From: JBJENW01 sp051880395
GTDB taxonomy: Bacteria; Bacillota; Clostridia; Lachnospirales; Lachnospiraceae
Reading direction: 5' to 3'
Length of the DNA stretch: 49,208 nucleotides
Assembly (NCBI GenBank): GCA_051880395.1
Contig: JBJENW010000262.1
Location: 1-49,208 of the forward strand
The position numbers and the translations under genes are program-made. Shown one piece after another: positions 1 through 8,314 of the stretch. A model generated the notes under the pieces. That model was given only the letters and a program-made list of their open reading frames with translations, was not told the DNA's origin and searched no databases. Within the stretch, counting starts at the first letter, position 1. Every line of letters begins with the position of its first letter.

Positions 1-33
1 TCCAAAAAAGTAGTGGGCAGATGAACGTAGTGG
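1..33. repeat. Terminal piece of a family B repeat that continues off the left edge
   Basis: Bases 1-33 read CCAAAAAAGTAGTGG, seven bases, then AACGTAGTGG. The reverse complement of 48482-48514, the outer left end of the giant palindrome near the right edge, reads CCAAAAAGTAGTGG, seven bases, then AACGTAGTGG. Two blocks at conserved spacing are unlikely to be chance. I infer that a second copy of the same repeat family lies mostly outside the window, in the space between spoIVB and the next gene. Only its end is visible here. Confidence 0.6.
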
Positions 34-63
34 TTAGCCCGACAAATAGAAATTTAATATCTT

Positions 64-1308
64 TCAATTACACATATCATCTGCAAAAATTCCGTATCCC
101 TGCTGGGGATCCCGGATGAATACATGTGTTACTGCCCCGATGAGTTTTCCGTTCTGAAGTATCGGAGAGCCGCTCATTCCCTGCACGATTCCGCCGGTGG
201 TTTTGATCAGGCGGGAATCTGTTACGCGAAACAGGATATCTTTTTCTTCTTTACTCTGAAAATCCAGATCCAGGATCTCAATTTCATACAGTTTTCGACT
301 TCCATCCACATACGAAAGAATCTGCGCCTTTCCTCTTCGAATTTCCTGTTTTCTGCCGAGCAGAACTTCTTTCTCTTGCGAAAGTTCTTCCGGAATCTTA
401 TCCAGTTTTCCATAAATTCCACTTTCACGGTTTCCATCCACACTCCCCAGACAATGATCCTTTTCGTAATCGATCAGACCAGACAGTTCTCCCGGTGTGC
501 CGGCCTCTCCTTTTTGAATGTGTGAAATTTGAATCTGATACAGTTTTCCCTTTGAGACCTGCAGCATCTGGTTTGTATCATAATCACTGACACAATGTCC
601 TAATGCAGCATATTGCCTGTTTTTATCGTAAAATGTCAGTGTCCCGACCCCTGCCAGGTCATCCCGCACCCAGATGCCCAGTTTACAGGTTCCATCCTTT
701 GTTTTTACTACTGGAATATCCACAGAATATTTTTTTTCATTTCGAACCAGCTCTATTTCTACCTTCTCTCCCTGCGCCAGATCATAAGAGGATAGAAGTT
801 TTAAAATGTCTTCTTTTTCAGAAATCGGCTGTCCGGCTGCCGCAGTGATGTAATCTCCCGGATACACCAGATTTTTTGCCGGTGTTACCGTCTGTCCATC
901 TGCAGCCGTCACATCTCCCACACCAATGACAAGCACGCCTTTTGTCTGCGCATAAATACCGACCGGAATCCCACCTGGAATCACATACTTCTGCTCGCAC
1001 TGCTGCACCTGTATCGTCTTGACAGGCAAAAGTCCAAATAATTTACAACTATACATCTTATTTCCTACATACGCGTAATTCTGTGGTCTCTGCCCGAAAA
1101 ATGCTTCCTCCACCTTTTCCTGAGGCGTCACTGTCACCGGTGCACAAAGAGAAATTTCCTGGTTGAAATCGGTCACATAGAGTTTGTCCGGAATATGATG
1201 TAAAAATAAATTTGTACTTAAAAAAAAGAGGGCAGCGATTCCAACGGAAAATGCTGCCACACGATGTTTCTGATACCACACAAAACATGATTTTACAAAA
1301 TTTTTCAT
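64..1308 (-). CDS. spoIVB: SpoIVB serine peptidase (sporulation, S55 family)
   Basis: SpoIVB is secreted from the forespore into the intermembrane space, where it triggers pro-sigma-K processing in the mother cell. The product is 414 aa. One N-terminal membrane segment lies at about 16-37, followed by a PDZ-like region at about 112-200. A C-terminal S55 peptidase domain carries the catalytic-type ALGHC (His238) and GMSGSP (377-382) motifs. The frame is open upstream to 1410, but I place the start at 1308. A GGATG ribosome site precedes that ATG, and a forespore-type promoter (1341-1369) lies between the two candidates. The gene follows recN in the standard recN-spoIVB-spo0A order. SpoIVB implies a spore former. 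Confidence 0.93.
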   Translation of the reverse strand: MKNFVKSCFVWYQKHRVAAFSVGIAALFFLSTNLFLHHIPDKLYVTDFNQEISLCAPVTVTPQEKVEEAFFGQRPQNYAYVGNKMYSCKLFGLLPVKTIQVQQCEQKYVIPGGIPVGIYAQTKGVLVIGVGDVTAADGQTVTPAKNLVYPGDYITAAAGQPISEKEDILKLLSSYDLAQGEKVEIELVRNEKKYSVDIPVVKTKDGTCKLGIWVRDDLAGVGTLTFYDKNRQYAALGHCVSDYDTNQMLQVSKGKLYQIQISHIQKGEAGTPGELSGLIDYEKDHCLGSVDGNRESGIYGKLDKIPEELSQEKEVLLGRKQEIRRGKAQILSYVDGSRKLYEIEILDLDFQSKEEKDILFRVTDSRLIKTTGGIVQGMSGSPILQNGKLIGAVTHVFIRDPQQGYGIFADDMCN

Positions 1309-1340
1309 ACTCGGCACATCCTTATCCTTTTTCTCATTTT

Positions 1341-1369
1341 TAGTATAAGGATTCTGCCTGTTTTTATAC
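1341..1369 (-). promoter_or_regulatory. Candidate sigma-F/sigma-G promoter of spoIVB
   Basis: On the minus strand a GTATA -35-like box (1365-1369) is followed by a 17-base spacer and a TATACTA -10-like box (1341-1347). This resembles forespore promoters (GHATR and CATNNTA types) and has no sigma-A -35 at the right distance. Transcription would begin about 25 bases before the ATG at 1308. That fits the forespore-specific expression known for spoIVB. Confidence 0.5.
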
Positions 1370-1416
1370 GTGATCACTGCGTCAATTTTCTTGCATATCT
1401 CAATCAACACTGTTTT

Positions 1417-3093
1417 TTATTTCTTCTGCTGCGCCAGTTGTTTCATTTCTCTGGCACTTTCCAAAACTGTATCCGTAATCTTCACGCCGCCAAGCATCCG
1501 TGCCAGTTCCCGCACGCTTTCTTCTTCGGAAAGTAATGCAATATGAGATGCCGTCGCATGATTCTCAACTGTTTTTTCGATCAGGAAATGACTGTCCGCC
1601 ATCGCTGCGATCTGCGGCAGATGTGTAATACAGATTACCTGATGATTTCGACCGATCACATTCATTTTCTCCGACACTGCTTGTGCCGTACGACCGCTGA
1701 TACCGGTATCGATCTCATCAAAGATCAATGTCTCAATTTGATCATTTTTCGCCAAAACTGATTTGATCGCCAGCATAATACGCGACAGTTCTCCACCGGA
1801 TGCCACCTTTCCAAGTCCACGCATAGGCTCTCCCGGATTTGTCGAGATCAAAAACTCTGCATCATCCATTCCGTTTGCTGTAACCTGCTTTAACGGTTCA
1901 AAGTGCATGTCAAACTGTACATCTAAAAAGTTTAGATCCTGCAGCGCACTCTTCACTTCTTTTACCAATTCTTTTGCCGCTTTTTTTCGTATTTCAGACA
2001 CTTTTTTTGCCAAATCCAATACTTTTTTCTCAGAAGACATAAATTTTTCTTTTAACTGCTGCAGATATAGATCATAATTTTGCAGCTTTTCCATCCGTTC
2101 TTGTTTTTCCTTCGCAGCATTCAAAATTTTTTCGATGGTATCCCCGTATTTATCTTTCAAATGATTGATCAGATCCAGTCTCTCTTCTACCTGGGCAAAC
2201 GTTTCATCGTCAAAATCGTTATCGGAGAGGTAATCAGAAAGATCCCGATTAAAATCACTTAAAAGATCATCAATTTCCCGCAGCTGCTCTGTCAAACCCG
2301 CAGCTCTTTCATCATATTCCGACACCGCGATCAGCTCCCTGAGCGCACGTCCCGTCTGATCCGAAGCACCGCCGCCGTCACTTCCTGTCTGCATATATGC
2401 AGTTTGCAACGCCTCCATGATCTTTTTTCCGTTTACCAGCCTGCGATATTCTGTCTCTAATGTTTCGTCTTCCCCTTTTTTTAACTGTGCCGCTTCAATC
2501 TCGTTTAATTCGTATTCTAAAAAAGAGAGCTCGCGTTTCTGCTGCTCACTGTCTATATCCTGCGCATGAAGTTCCTCTTTCAGCGATGCGTAGGTCTGAT
2601 AAGCTTCCTTCATCTGCTGCTTCAGATCAGCAAGATTGGCTTTTGCATAATCATCCAAAATTTCCAGATGCTTTTTCTTATGTAACAAAGACTGGTGTTC
2701 ATGTTGTCCATGAATATCGATCAAAATCCCGGCTGCCTCTTTCATCTTCGAAATCGCCACTGTCTCGGAATTGATTTTTGCAATGCTTCTGCCTTTTGAA
2801 ATTTTACGTGACAAAATGATCATGCCATCTTCTTCTAATTCGATGCCCATCTCTTCTAACTGCTGCACCTGTTTGGGATCATTCACTTGAAAAACCAACT
2901 CTACCAGTGCCGGTTTTTCTTCCTGACGAATCATTTCTTTTGGTGCTTTTTCCCCCAGTGCCAGATTAATAGAATCAATAATAATCGATTTACCTGCTCC
3001 TGTCTCACCGGACAAAATATTCAGACCTTCCGTAAATTCCACTTCCGTCTCTTCGATAATCGCTAAATTCTTCACATGTAAATTCAGTAACAT
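1417..3093 (-). CDS. recN: DNA repair protein RecN
   Basis: RecN is an SMC-like ATPase acting early in double-strand-break repair. The product is 558 aa, the usual family length. Walker A GETGAGKS lies at about 29-36, a long helical middle region follows, and the C-terminal half holds the ABC signature SGGELSR and Walker B LIFDEIDTG. The start at 3093 (MLLNLHVKNLAI) follows a GAGGAGAG ribosome site that sits over the argR stop region. The longer frame to 3123 adds an unrelated Arg-rich leader. The gene is co-transcribed with argR, with a 10-base gap. Confidence 0.95.
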   Translation of the reverse strand: MLLNLHVKNLAIIEETEVEFTEGLNILSGETGAGKSIIIDSINLALGEKAPKEMIRQEEKPALVELVFQVNDPKQVQQLEEMGIELEEDGMIILSRKISKGRSIAKINSETVAISKMKEAAGILIDIHGQHEHQSLLHKKKHLEILDDYAKANLADLKQQMKEAYQTYASLKEELHAQDIDSEQQKRELSFLEYELNEIEAAQLKKGEDETLETEYRRLVNGKKIMEALQTAYMQTGSDGGGASDQTGRALRELIAVSEYDERAAGLTEQLREIDDLLSDFNRDLSDYLSDNDFDDETFAQVEERLDLINHLKDKYGDTIEKILNAAKEKQERMEKLQNYDLYLQQLKEKFMSSEKKVLDLAKKVSEIRKKAAKELVKEVKSALQDLNFLDVQFDMHFEPLKQVTANGMDDAEFLISTNPGEPMRGLGKVASGGELSRIMLAIKSVLAKNDQIETLIFDEIDTGISGRTAQAVSEKMNVIGRNHQVICITHLPQIAAMADSHFLIEKTVENHATASHIALLSEEESVRELARMLGGVKITDTVLESAREMKQLAQQKK

Positions 3094-3103
3094 TCTCTCT
3101 CCT

Positions 3104-3589
3104 CTATTCCTCGCCTTCGTCACAGTCCTTTATCTCAGTGCCATCTAATATTTTCCGCAGTTTACGCATCAGACGAAGTGTATCATCCACAGACCAGACC
3201 GCACACATGATCGTATCATCCCCTGCGATGCTTCCTACGATTTCATCACAATCCATCGCATCCAGCGCCGCCGCCACAGCCATTGCCATACCGGACACTG
3301 TACGAATCACCAAAATATTTTGCGCCATATCCATAGAAATAAACCCATCCCGAAAGATCCGTTTATATTTTTCTACCATATCTTCTGCCGTCTCATTTAA
3401 TGCAACGTATTTTTGCCGCCCATTGCTGGTAGAAACTTTTGTCAGTTTCAATTCCCGAATATCGCGGGAAACCGTCGCCTGCGTCACATGAAATCCCTCC
3501 TGCATTAATTTCGCAGACAGTTCTTCCTGTGTCTCAATATTATTTTTCCGAATCAATTCTAAAATTTTTACTTGTCGTTTTGATTTCAT
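3104..3589 (-). CDS. argR: Arginine repressor ArgR/AhrC
   Basis: ArgR is a hexameric transcription regulator that senses arginine and controls its synthesis and breakdown. The product is 161 aa. The N-terminal winged helix (about 1-70) includes the recognition stretch HVTQATVSRDIRELKL. The C-terminal domain, which trimerises and binds arginine, contains GSIAGDDTIM. The start at 3589 (MKSKRQVKILELI) has an AGGGACGAG ribosome site; the frame extends upstream to 3622 without one. It sits between nadK and recN, as is usual in Firmicutes. No arginine genes are nearby, so its targets lie elsewhere. Confidence 0.94.
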   Translation of the reverse strand: MKSKRQVKILELIRKNNIETQEELSAKLMQEGFHVTQATVSRDIRELKLTKVSTSNGRQKYVALNETAEDMVEKYKRIFRDGFISMDMAQNILVIRTVSGMAMAVAAALDAMDCDEIVGSIAGDDTIMCAVWSVDDTLRLMRKLRKILDGTEIKDCDEGEE

Positions 3590-3626
3590 ATCTCGTCCCT
3601 GCTTTCTTTTGTACAGCAGCATTTTT

Positions 3627-4487
3627 TCAGGAATATGCCTGCATCTTTTTTCGCAGGATTTCCAGGAAACTGATCTTGCTCAATTTCAGGATCCGTACCC
3701 GTTCTTTTGCCCGCCGCACTACAATTCGATCTCCAACTTCTAGTTTTACTGCGCTGTCTCCGTCAAAACTGACTTCTACCACTTCGTCTTTTTCCGGCCG
3801 TCTGGTTCCGATTTCAATTACGATCTCATCATCTGCTCCAAACACAATACTTTTTGAATTCAACTCATGCGCACTGATCGGTGTAGCAAGAAGCAGTTTT
3901 GCCTGAGGATCTACGATCGGTCCTCCCGCAGACATACTGTATCCAGTCGAACCGGTCGGAGAAGCCAGAATCATTCCGTCTGCATGATAGGTCTTCAAAT
4001 ATTCTCCATTGACATACATGATCAAACTGACCAGCTGCAAACCTCCGGTCCGGTGGATCACCACATCGTTTACTGCCATTATTTCTTTTTGTAACTGGTT
4101 ATTTGCAATTGCATATCCACTCAAAAGCATCCGCTCTTCCACAACATAATTGTCCTCTAACATCAGATCCAGTGCAGATAAAATATTATCCTCTTCCAAC
4201 TCACAGAGATACCCGAGCGTTCCCATATTGACACCAATAAGCGGAATATCCAGCTGTACCACCTCACGCGCCGCACGAATCAACGTTCCATCCCCGCCAA
4301 GCACCAGAATACACTGCGTATCCGACGGGATATTATGAACATCAAGCGGTTGAAAATCCCCTCTGGCATCACGCGTACACAAATACGCACATCTGCCTCC
4401 CTTTTCTTCTACATAACTTTTTATAATATGCGTCAAACGCAAGTCTCTGTCTTTATATGGATTCGTTATAACAAAAAACTTTTTCAT
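3627..4487 (-). CDS. nadK: NAD kinase
   Basis: The enzyme phosphorylates NAD to NADP. The product is 286 aa. The kinase motif GGDGT lies at about 64-68, and the conserved second domain carries NDVVIHR and SPTGSTGYSMSAGGP. I use the ATG at 4487 (MKKFFVITNP). A TTG at 4493 overlapping the tlyA stop is also possible. No strong ribosome site is visible, so translation is probably coupled to tlyA, which ends at 4490. Confidence 0.94.
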   Translation of the reverse strand: MKKFFVITNPYKDRDLRLTHIIKSYVEEKGGRCAYLCTRDARGDFQPLDVHNIPSDTQCILVLGGDGTLIRAAREVVQLDIPLIGVNMGTLGYLCELEEDNILSALDLMLEDNYVVEERMLLSGYAIANNQLQKEIMAVNDVVIHRTGGLQLVSLIMYVNGEYLKTYHADGMILASPTGSTGYSMSAGGPIVDPQAKLLLATPISAHELNSKSIVFGADDEIVIEIGTRRPEKDEVVEVSFDGDSAVKLEVGDRIVVRRAKERVRILKLSKISFLEILRKKMQAYS

Positions 4488-4489
4488 GA

Positions 4490-5290
4490 TCAATCCAGCA
4501 TTGCATGCGCTTTGGCAACTACCGCATCAATGTCTATGGTCTCCTCCTGTCCTGCTGTGTCCGTTTTTTCAATGTAAACCAAGTATTCGATATTTCCCTC
4601 TGGTCCTTTTATCGGAGAAAATTCTAAATTTTTAACCAGAAATCCATTATTTTCTGCAAAATCTAAAACATTTTCTATGACTTCCTTATGCACGGCCGGG
4701 TCACGTACGACTCCTTTTTTGCCGACTTTTTCCCTGCCAGCCTCAAACTGTGGCTTGATCAGACAGACCATTTCTCCATGGTCTCTCAACAGTGCATGTG
4801 CCGGACCAAGTACTTTGGTCAATGAGATAAACGAGACATCCACCGACGCAAAGTCAAGCACATCGTCAATATCCTGCGGGGTCACATAACGGATATTCGT
4901 CTTTTCCATGCAGACAACCCGCTCATCCTGCCGTAATTTCCAGGCAAACTGCCCGTAACCCACATCCACGGAATACACTTTCTTTGCTCCGTTTTGCAAC
5001 ATACAGTCTGTAAATCCGCCCGTCGATGCACCGATATCCATACAGACTTTCCCATCGAGTGTAATTCCAAAATTGTTCATCGCTTTTTCTAATTTTAACC
5101 CGCCGCGGCTGACATATTTCAAGGTGTTTCCATGAATCTCGATTTTGCATTCCGAATCAAATGTGGAACCCGCTTTATCCTCGCGCTGATTCTCCACAAA
5201 TACGTTTCCCTCCATGATCATCGTTTTCGCCTTTTCCCTGGAAGGTGCAAGCCCGCGCTTTACCAACAATATATCTAATCTTTCTTTCAT
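4490..5290 (-). CDS. tlyA: TlyA family rRNA 2'-O-methyltransferase
   Basis: The family methylates rRNA riboses; the mycobacterial member modifies 16S C1409 and 23S C1920. The product is 266 aa. An S4 RNA-binding domain covers about 1-60 (RLDILLVKRGLA). A FtsJ-like Rossmann methyltransferase domain follows, with SAM motif DIGASTGGFTDC at about 82-93 and DVSFISL further on. It lies between dxs and nadK with a 12-base gap to dxs, the standard position. The hemolysin label used for some relatives is historical. Confidence 0.93.
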   Translation of the reverse strand: MKERLDILLVKRGLAPSREKAKTMIMEGNVFVENQREDKAGSTFDSECKIEIHGNTLKYVSRGGLKLEKAMNNFGITLDGKVCMDIGASTGGFTDCMLQNGAKKVYSVDVGYGQFAWKLRQDERVVCMEKTNIRYVTPQDIDDVLDFASVDVSFISLTKVLGPAHALLRDHGEMVCLIKPQFEAGREKVGKKGVVRDPAVHKEVIENVLDFAENNGFLVKNLEFSPIKGPEGNIEYLVYIEKTDTAGQEETIDIDAVVAKAHAMLD

Positions 5291-5302
5291 ATTTACCTCA
5301 TT

Positions 5303-7174
5303 TTACCGTTCTGATGCATCTTGTGCAAGAATTTTTTTCAGAATTGTTTCTGCGTCAAGACCGACCTCTTTTCGCAGAGTGTCTACATTTCCATGCTCCA
5401 CATATTCATCCCCGATGGCAATGTTTATGATCTGCATCTTTGATTCCTTGTCTGTCAGGTAGGAACGGACATGCTCTCCAAAACCGCCGCTGTATACATT
5501 TTCTTCCATTGTGACAAGCATTCGATGATTTTTTTCCAACTGATCGAGCATTTCTGTGTCAAACGGCTTTGCAAATCGCGCATTGATCAACGTACAGGCA
5601 TAGCCGCGCTCTTTGAGCATTTTTCGAACTTCCTCTGCTGTCTTTACCATACTGCCATATGCAAATAACGCGACTTCTCTTTCTTCATACAGCATCTCCG
5701 CTTTTCCAAGCTCAATCGGTGCCCGAAACTCTTGCAGTCCGTCATATGCGCTGCCTCGTGGATAGCGAATCGCGATCGGTGTCGAGTATGCAATGGCAAA
5801 TTTCATCATATCTGACAGCTCCCATTTATTTTTGGGCGCTAAAAGCGTCATGTTCGGCAGCATCGAGAGATACGAAATGTCAAAAATCCCCTGATGTGTT
5901 TCCCCGTCGCTTCCGACTAATCCTGCGCGATCGATCGCAAACACCACATGCAGATTCTGAATACAGACATCATGCAGAATCTGATCATACGCTCGCTGTA
6001 AAAAAGAAGAATACACCGCAAACACCGGTATCAGACCGGTCGCTGCGATTCCTGCGGCAAACGTTACCGCGTGCGCCTCTGCGATTCCGACGTCAAAAAA
6101 ACGTTCCGGAAACATATTTCGAAATCGTTTTAATCCGGTATTCTCTGCCATAGCGGCTGTGATCGCGACCACATCCTTATTTCGCTCTCCCATTTTTCGC
6201 ATGATCGTTGAAAAAACATCCGTATATCCTGCTTTTTCCTTTTTGTGCAACGGAAGACCGGTCTCAATCGCAAATGGCTCTGTTCCATGAAATCGTGCCG
6301 GATGCCGTTCCGCTGGTAGATAACCTTTTCCTTTTTTTGTCTGCACATGAACCAGTACCGGTCCATCAATCTTTGCCGCCTCGCGAAACAGTTTAAGCAT
6401 TTTCGAAACATTATGTCCGTCTACAGGTCCCATATACGTCACGCCCATATTTTCAAAAAACATCCCTGGCAATACCACCATCTGCTTAATGCCGTTTTTC
6501 GTCCGGCGAATATGCCCGATGATCTTATTTCCGTATTTTGGAATTTTATTCAACGATTCGATCACACCCGTTTTTAAGTCCAGATACGCATCCGCTGTAC
6601 GAAGGTTATTCAAATGTTTCGCCAATCCACCTACATTTTCAGAAATGGACATATTATTATCATTTAACACGATAATAAAATTTGATTTCAGTCGTGATGC
6701 ATTGTTTAACGCTTCAAACGCCATTCCGCCTGTCAATGCACCGTCTCCAATGACGCTGACGACGCGATAATGTTCGTTATGAATCTCACGCGCCAGTGCA
6801 TATCCGAGTCCCGCCGAAATAGATGTGGAACTATGTCCCGTATTAAAACAGTCGCAGTCACTCTCACCTGTTTTCGGAAATCCGCTCATTCCGCCGTATT
6901 TTCGCAGAGTATCAAACCCTTCACGGCGTCCGGTCAAAAGTTTATGGGTATATGACTGATGTCCGACATCCCAGATGATTTTATCCTCCGGAAAATCCAA
7001 AAACAAATGCAGTGCCATTGTCAATTCTACAACTCCGAGATTCGACGCTAAATGTCCGCCACTAACCGAAATTTTCTGAATCAAAAACTCTCGGATCTCC
7101 TCCGCTAAGATCTCCCACTCCTCCTCTTTGACCGCCTTAATATCATTTGGCTGATTGATTCTCTCTAGCACCAT
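5303..7174 (-). CDS. dxs: 1-deoxy-D-xylulose-5-phosphate synthase
   Basis: Dxs condenses pyruvate and glyceraldehyde 3-phosphate in the first step of the MEP isoprenoid pathway, using thiamine diphosphate. The product is 623 aa. The TPP-binding motif GDGALTGG with NDNNMS lies in the N-terminal third. The transketolase-like pyrimidine-binding domain carries DRAGLVGSDGETHQG, and a C-terminal transketolase domain ends the protein. The ATG at 7174 (MVLERINQ) lies 8 bases from an AGGAG; the GTG at 7183 overlaps that ribosome site and is less likely. The neighbouring ispA uses the pathway's products. Confidence 0.96.
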   Translation of the reverse strand: MVLERINQPNDIKAVKEEEWEILAEEIREFLIQKISVSGGHLASNLGVVELTMALHLFLDFPEDKIIWDVGHQSYTHKLLTGRREGFDTLRKYGGMSGFPKTGESDCDCFNTGHSSTSISAGLGYALAREIHNEHYRVVSVIGDGALTGGMAFEALNNASRLKSNFIIVLNDNNMSISENVGGLAKHLNNLRTADAYLDLKTGVIESLNKIPKYGNKIIGHIRRTKNGIKQMVVLPGMFFENMGVTYMGPVDGHNVSKMLKLFREAAKIDGPVLVHVQTKKGKGYLPAERHPARFHGTEPFAIETGLPLHKKEKAGYTDVFSTIMRKMGERNKDVVAITAAMAENTGLKRFRNMFPERFFDVGIAEAHAVTFAAGIAATGLIPVFAVYSSFLQRAYDQILHDVCIQNLHVVFAIDRAGLVGSDGETHQGIFDISYLSMLPNMTLLAPKNKWELSDMMKFAIAYSTPIAIRYPRGSAYDGLQEFRAPIELGKAEMLYEEREVALFAYGSMVKTAEEVRKMLKERGYACTLINARFAKPFDTEMLDQLEKNHRMLVTMEENVYSGGFGEHVRSYLTDKESKMQIINIAIGDEYVEHGNVDTLRKEVGLDAETILKKILAQDASER

Positions 7175-7185
7175 GCCATTCACTC

Positions 7186-8076
7186 CTACTTTCTACGACT
7201 GATCAATGACCGAATTAATTCCATTAAAAATTCATTTTTTACTACTAACTGGTTTAAATTGGAAAGTGCACGCTCTGAAATCCCTGCCACATTCGTTTTT
7301 GCTTTTTCCAGACCCTCATAGGTCACATACGTCGCTTTATGATTTTTCTCATCACTGCCGACCGGTTTTCCAATTTCTTCCTGAGAGCCGATCACATCCA
7401 GGATATCATCTTGAATCTGAAACGCTAATCCGACATCCGATGCCACTTTCTCGATCACTTTTTGTTCATTTTTTGTCGCGCCGGCCAAAACTGCGCCGAT
7501 CAGCATCGATGCCTCCAACAATGCGCCTGTCTTTAGTCGATATATGAAGTCGAGTTTTTCCCTTGTGATACTGCCATCATTTTCTGTCTGCACATCAACT
7601 ACCTGACCACCGACCATCCCATATATTCCGGCTTTCTGTGCCAAAATCTGCAGTGCCTTTGCAATATTTGCATTGTCTGCTTCCTTTTCAAATGCCGTTA
7701 TCGCTGTCTCAAACGCATAATTTAACAGAGCATCACCGGCAAGAATTCCCATCGCCTCTCCATATACCGCATGTGTGGTTTTCCTGCCGCGGCGATATTC
7801 ATCATTATCCATTGCAGGCAGATCATCGTGCACCAGCGAATACGTATGAATCATCTCCATCGCCGCCATAAACGGCTCTACGACATCGGATTTTCCGCCA
7901 AAGAGCCGATACGTTTCCTGCATCAGCATCGGACGCAGTCGTTTTCCTCCTGCTAAAACGCTGTAATTCATCGCTTCCATAATGATTTTCTGGCAGCCTT
8001 CTTCTTTAGGCAGATAGTTTCGTATGATCCGTTCGATCTGTTCTAGTCGCTTTTGTTTCTCTGTTTCGAACTCCAT
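7186..8076 (-). CDS. ispA: Farnesyl/geranyl diphosphate synthase (short-chain polyprenyl synthase)
   Basis: The enzyme builds C10-C20 isoprenoid diphosphates from IPP and DMAPP. The product is 296 aa. The first aspartate-rich motif DDLPAMDND lies at about 86-94 and the second, DDILD, at about 225. GGKRLRP at about 43-49 binds substrate. It lies between xseB and dxs, so precursor supply and use are coupled in one operon. Exact chain length cannot be read with confidence from motifs alone. Confidence 0.93.
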   Translation of the reverse strand: MEFETEKQKRLEQIERIIRNYLPKEEGCQKIIMEAMNYSVLAGGKRLRPMLMQETYRLFGGKSDVVEPFMAAMEMIHTYSLVHDDLPAMDNDEYRRGRKTTHAVYGEAMGILAGDALLNYAFETAITAFEKEADNANIAKALQILAQKAGIYGMVGGQVVDVQTENDGSITREKLDFIYRLKTGALLEASMLIGAVLAGATKNEQKVIEKVASDVGLAFQIQDDILDVIGSQEEIGKPVGSDEKNHKATYVTYEGLEKAKTNVAGISERALSNLNQLVVKNEFLMELIRSLISRRK

Positions 8077-8091
8077 CCTGCCGCTCCTTTC

Positions 8092-8313
8092 TTACTCAGA
8101 GATTCTCTCTCCCTGCTCATTTAACATTTGTATTTTTTTCTCTACGCGGTCTACTTTTTCATTACAGACCTGCAATGTCTTCATACCAGTTTCATACAAA
8201 GAAAAGGTCTCCTCTAACGATACATCCGGTTCCTGTAATTCTGTTATGATTCCATCTAGCTTTGCAAATAATTCCTCAATTGTCGGTGTTTTCACCTGCT
8301 CTTCTTTTTCCAT
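8092..8313 (-). CDS. xseB: Exodeoxyribonuclease VII small subunit
   Basis: XseB binds XseA to form exonuclease VII, which degrades single-stranded DNA. The product is 73 aa, acidic and helical, with the family pattern FAKLDGIITELQ followed by SLEETFSLYETGMK. The start at 8313 (MEKEEQ) is preceded by AGGAGGGCGAG, which spans the xseA stop codon, so translation is coupled. The frame extends to 8334 without a better site. Confidence 0.92.
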   Translation of the reverse strand: MEKEEQVKTPTIEELFAKLDGIITELQEPDVSLEETFSLYETGMKTLQVCNEKVDRVEKKIQMLNEQGERISE

Positions 8314-8314
8314 A

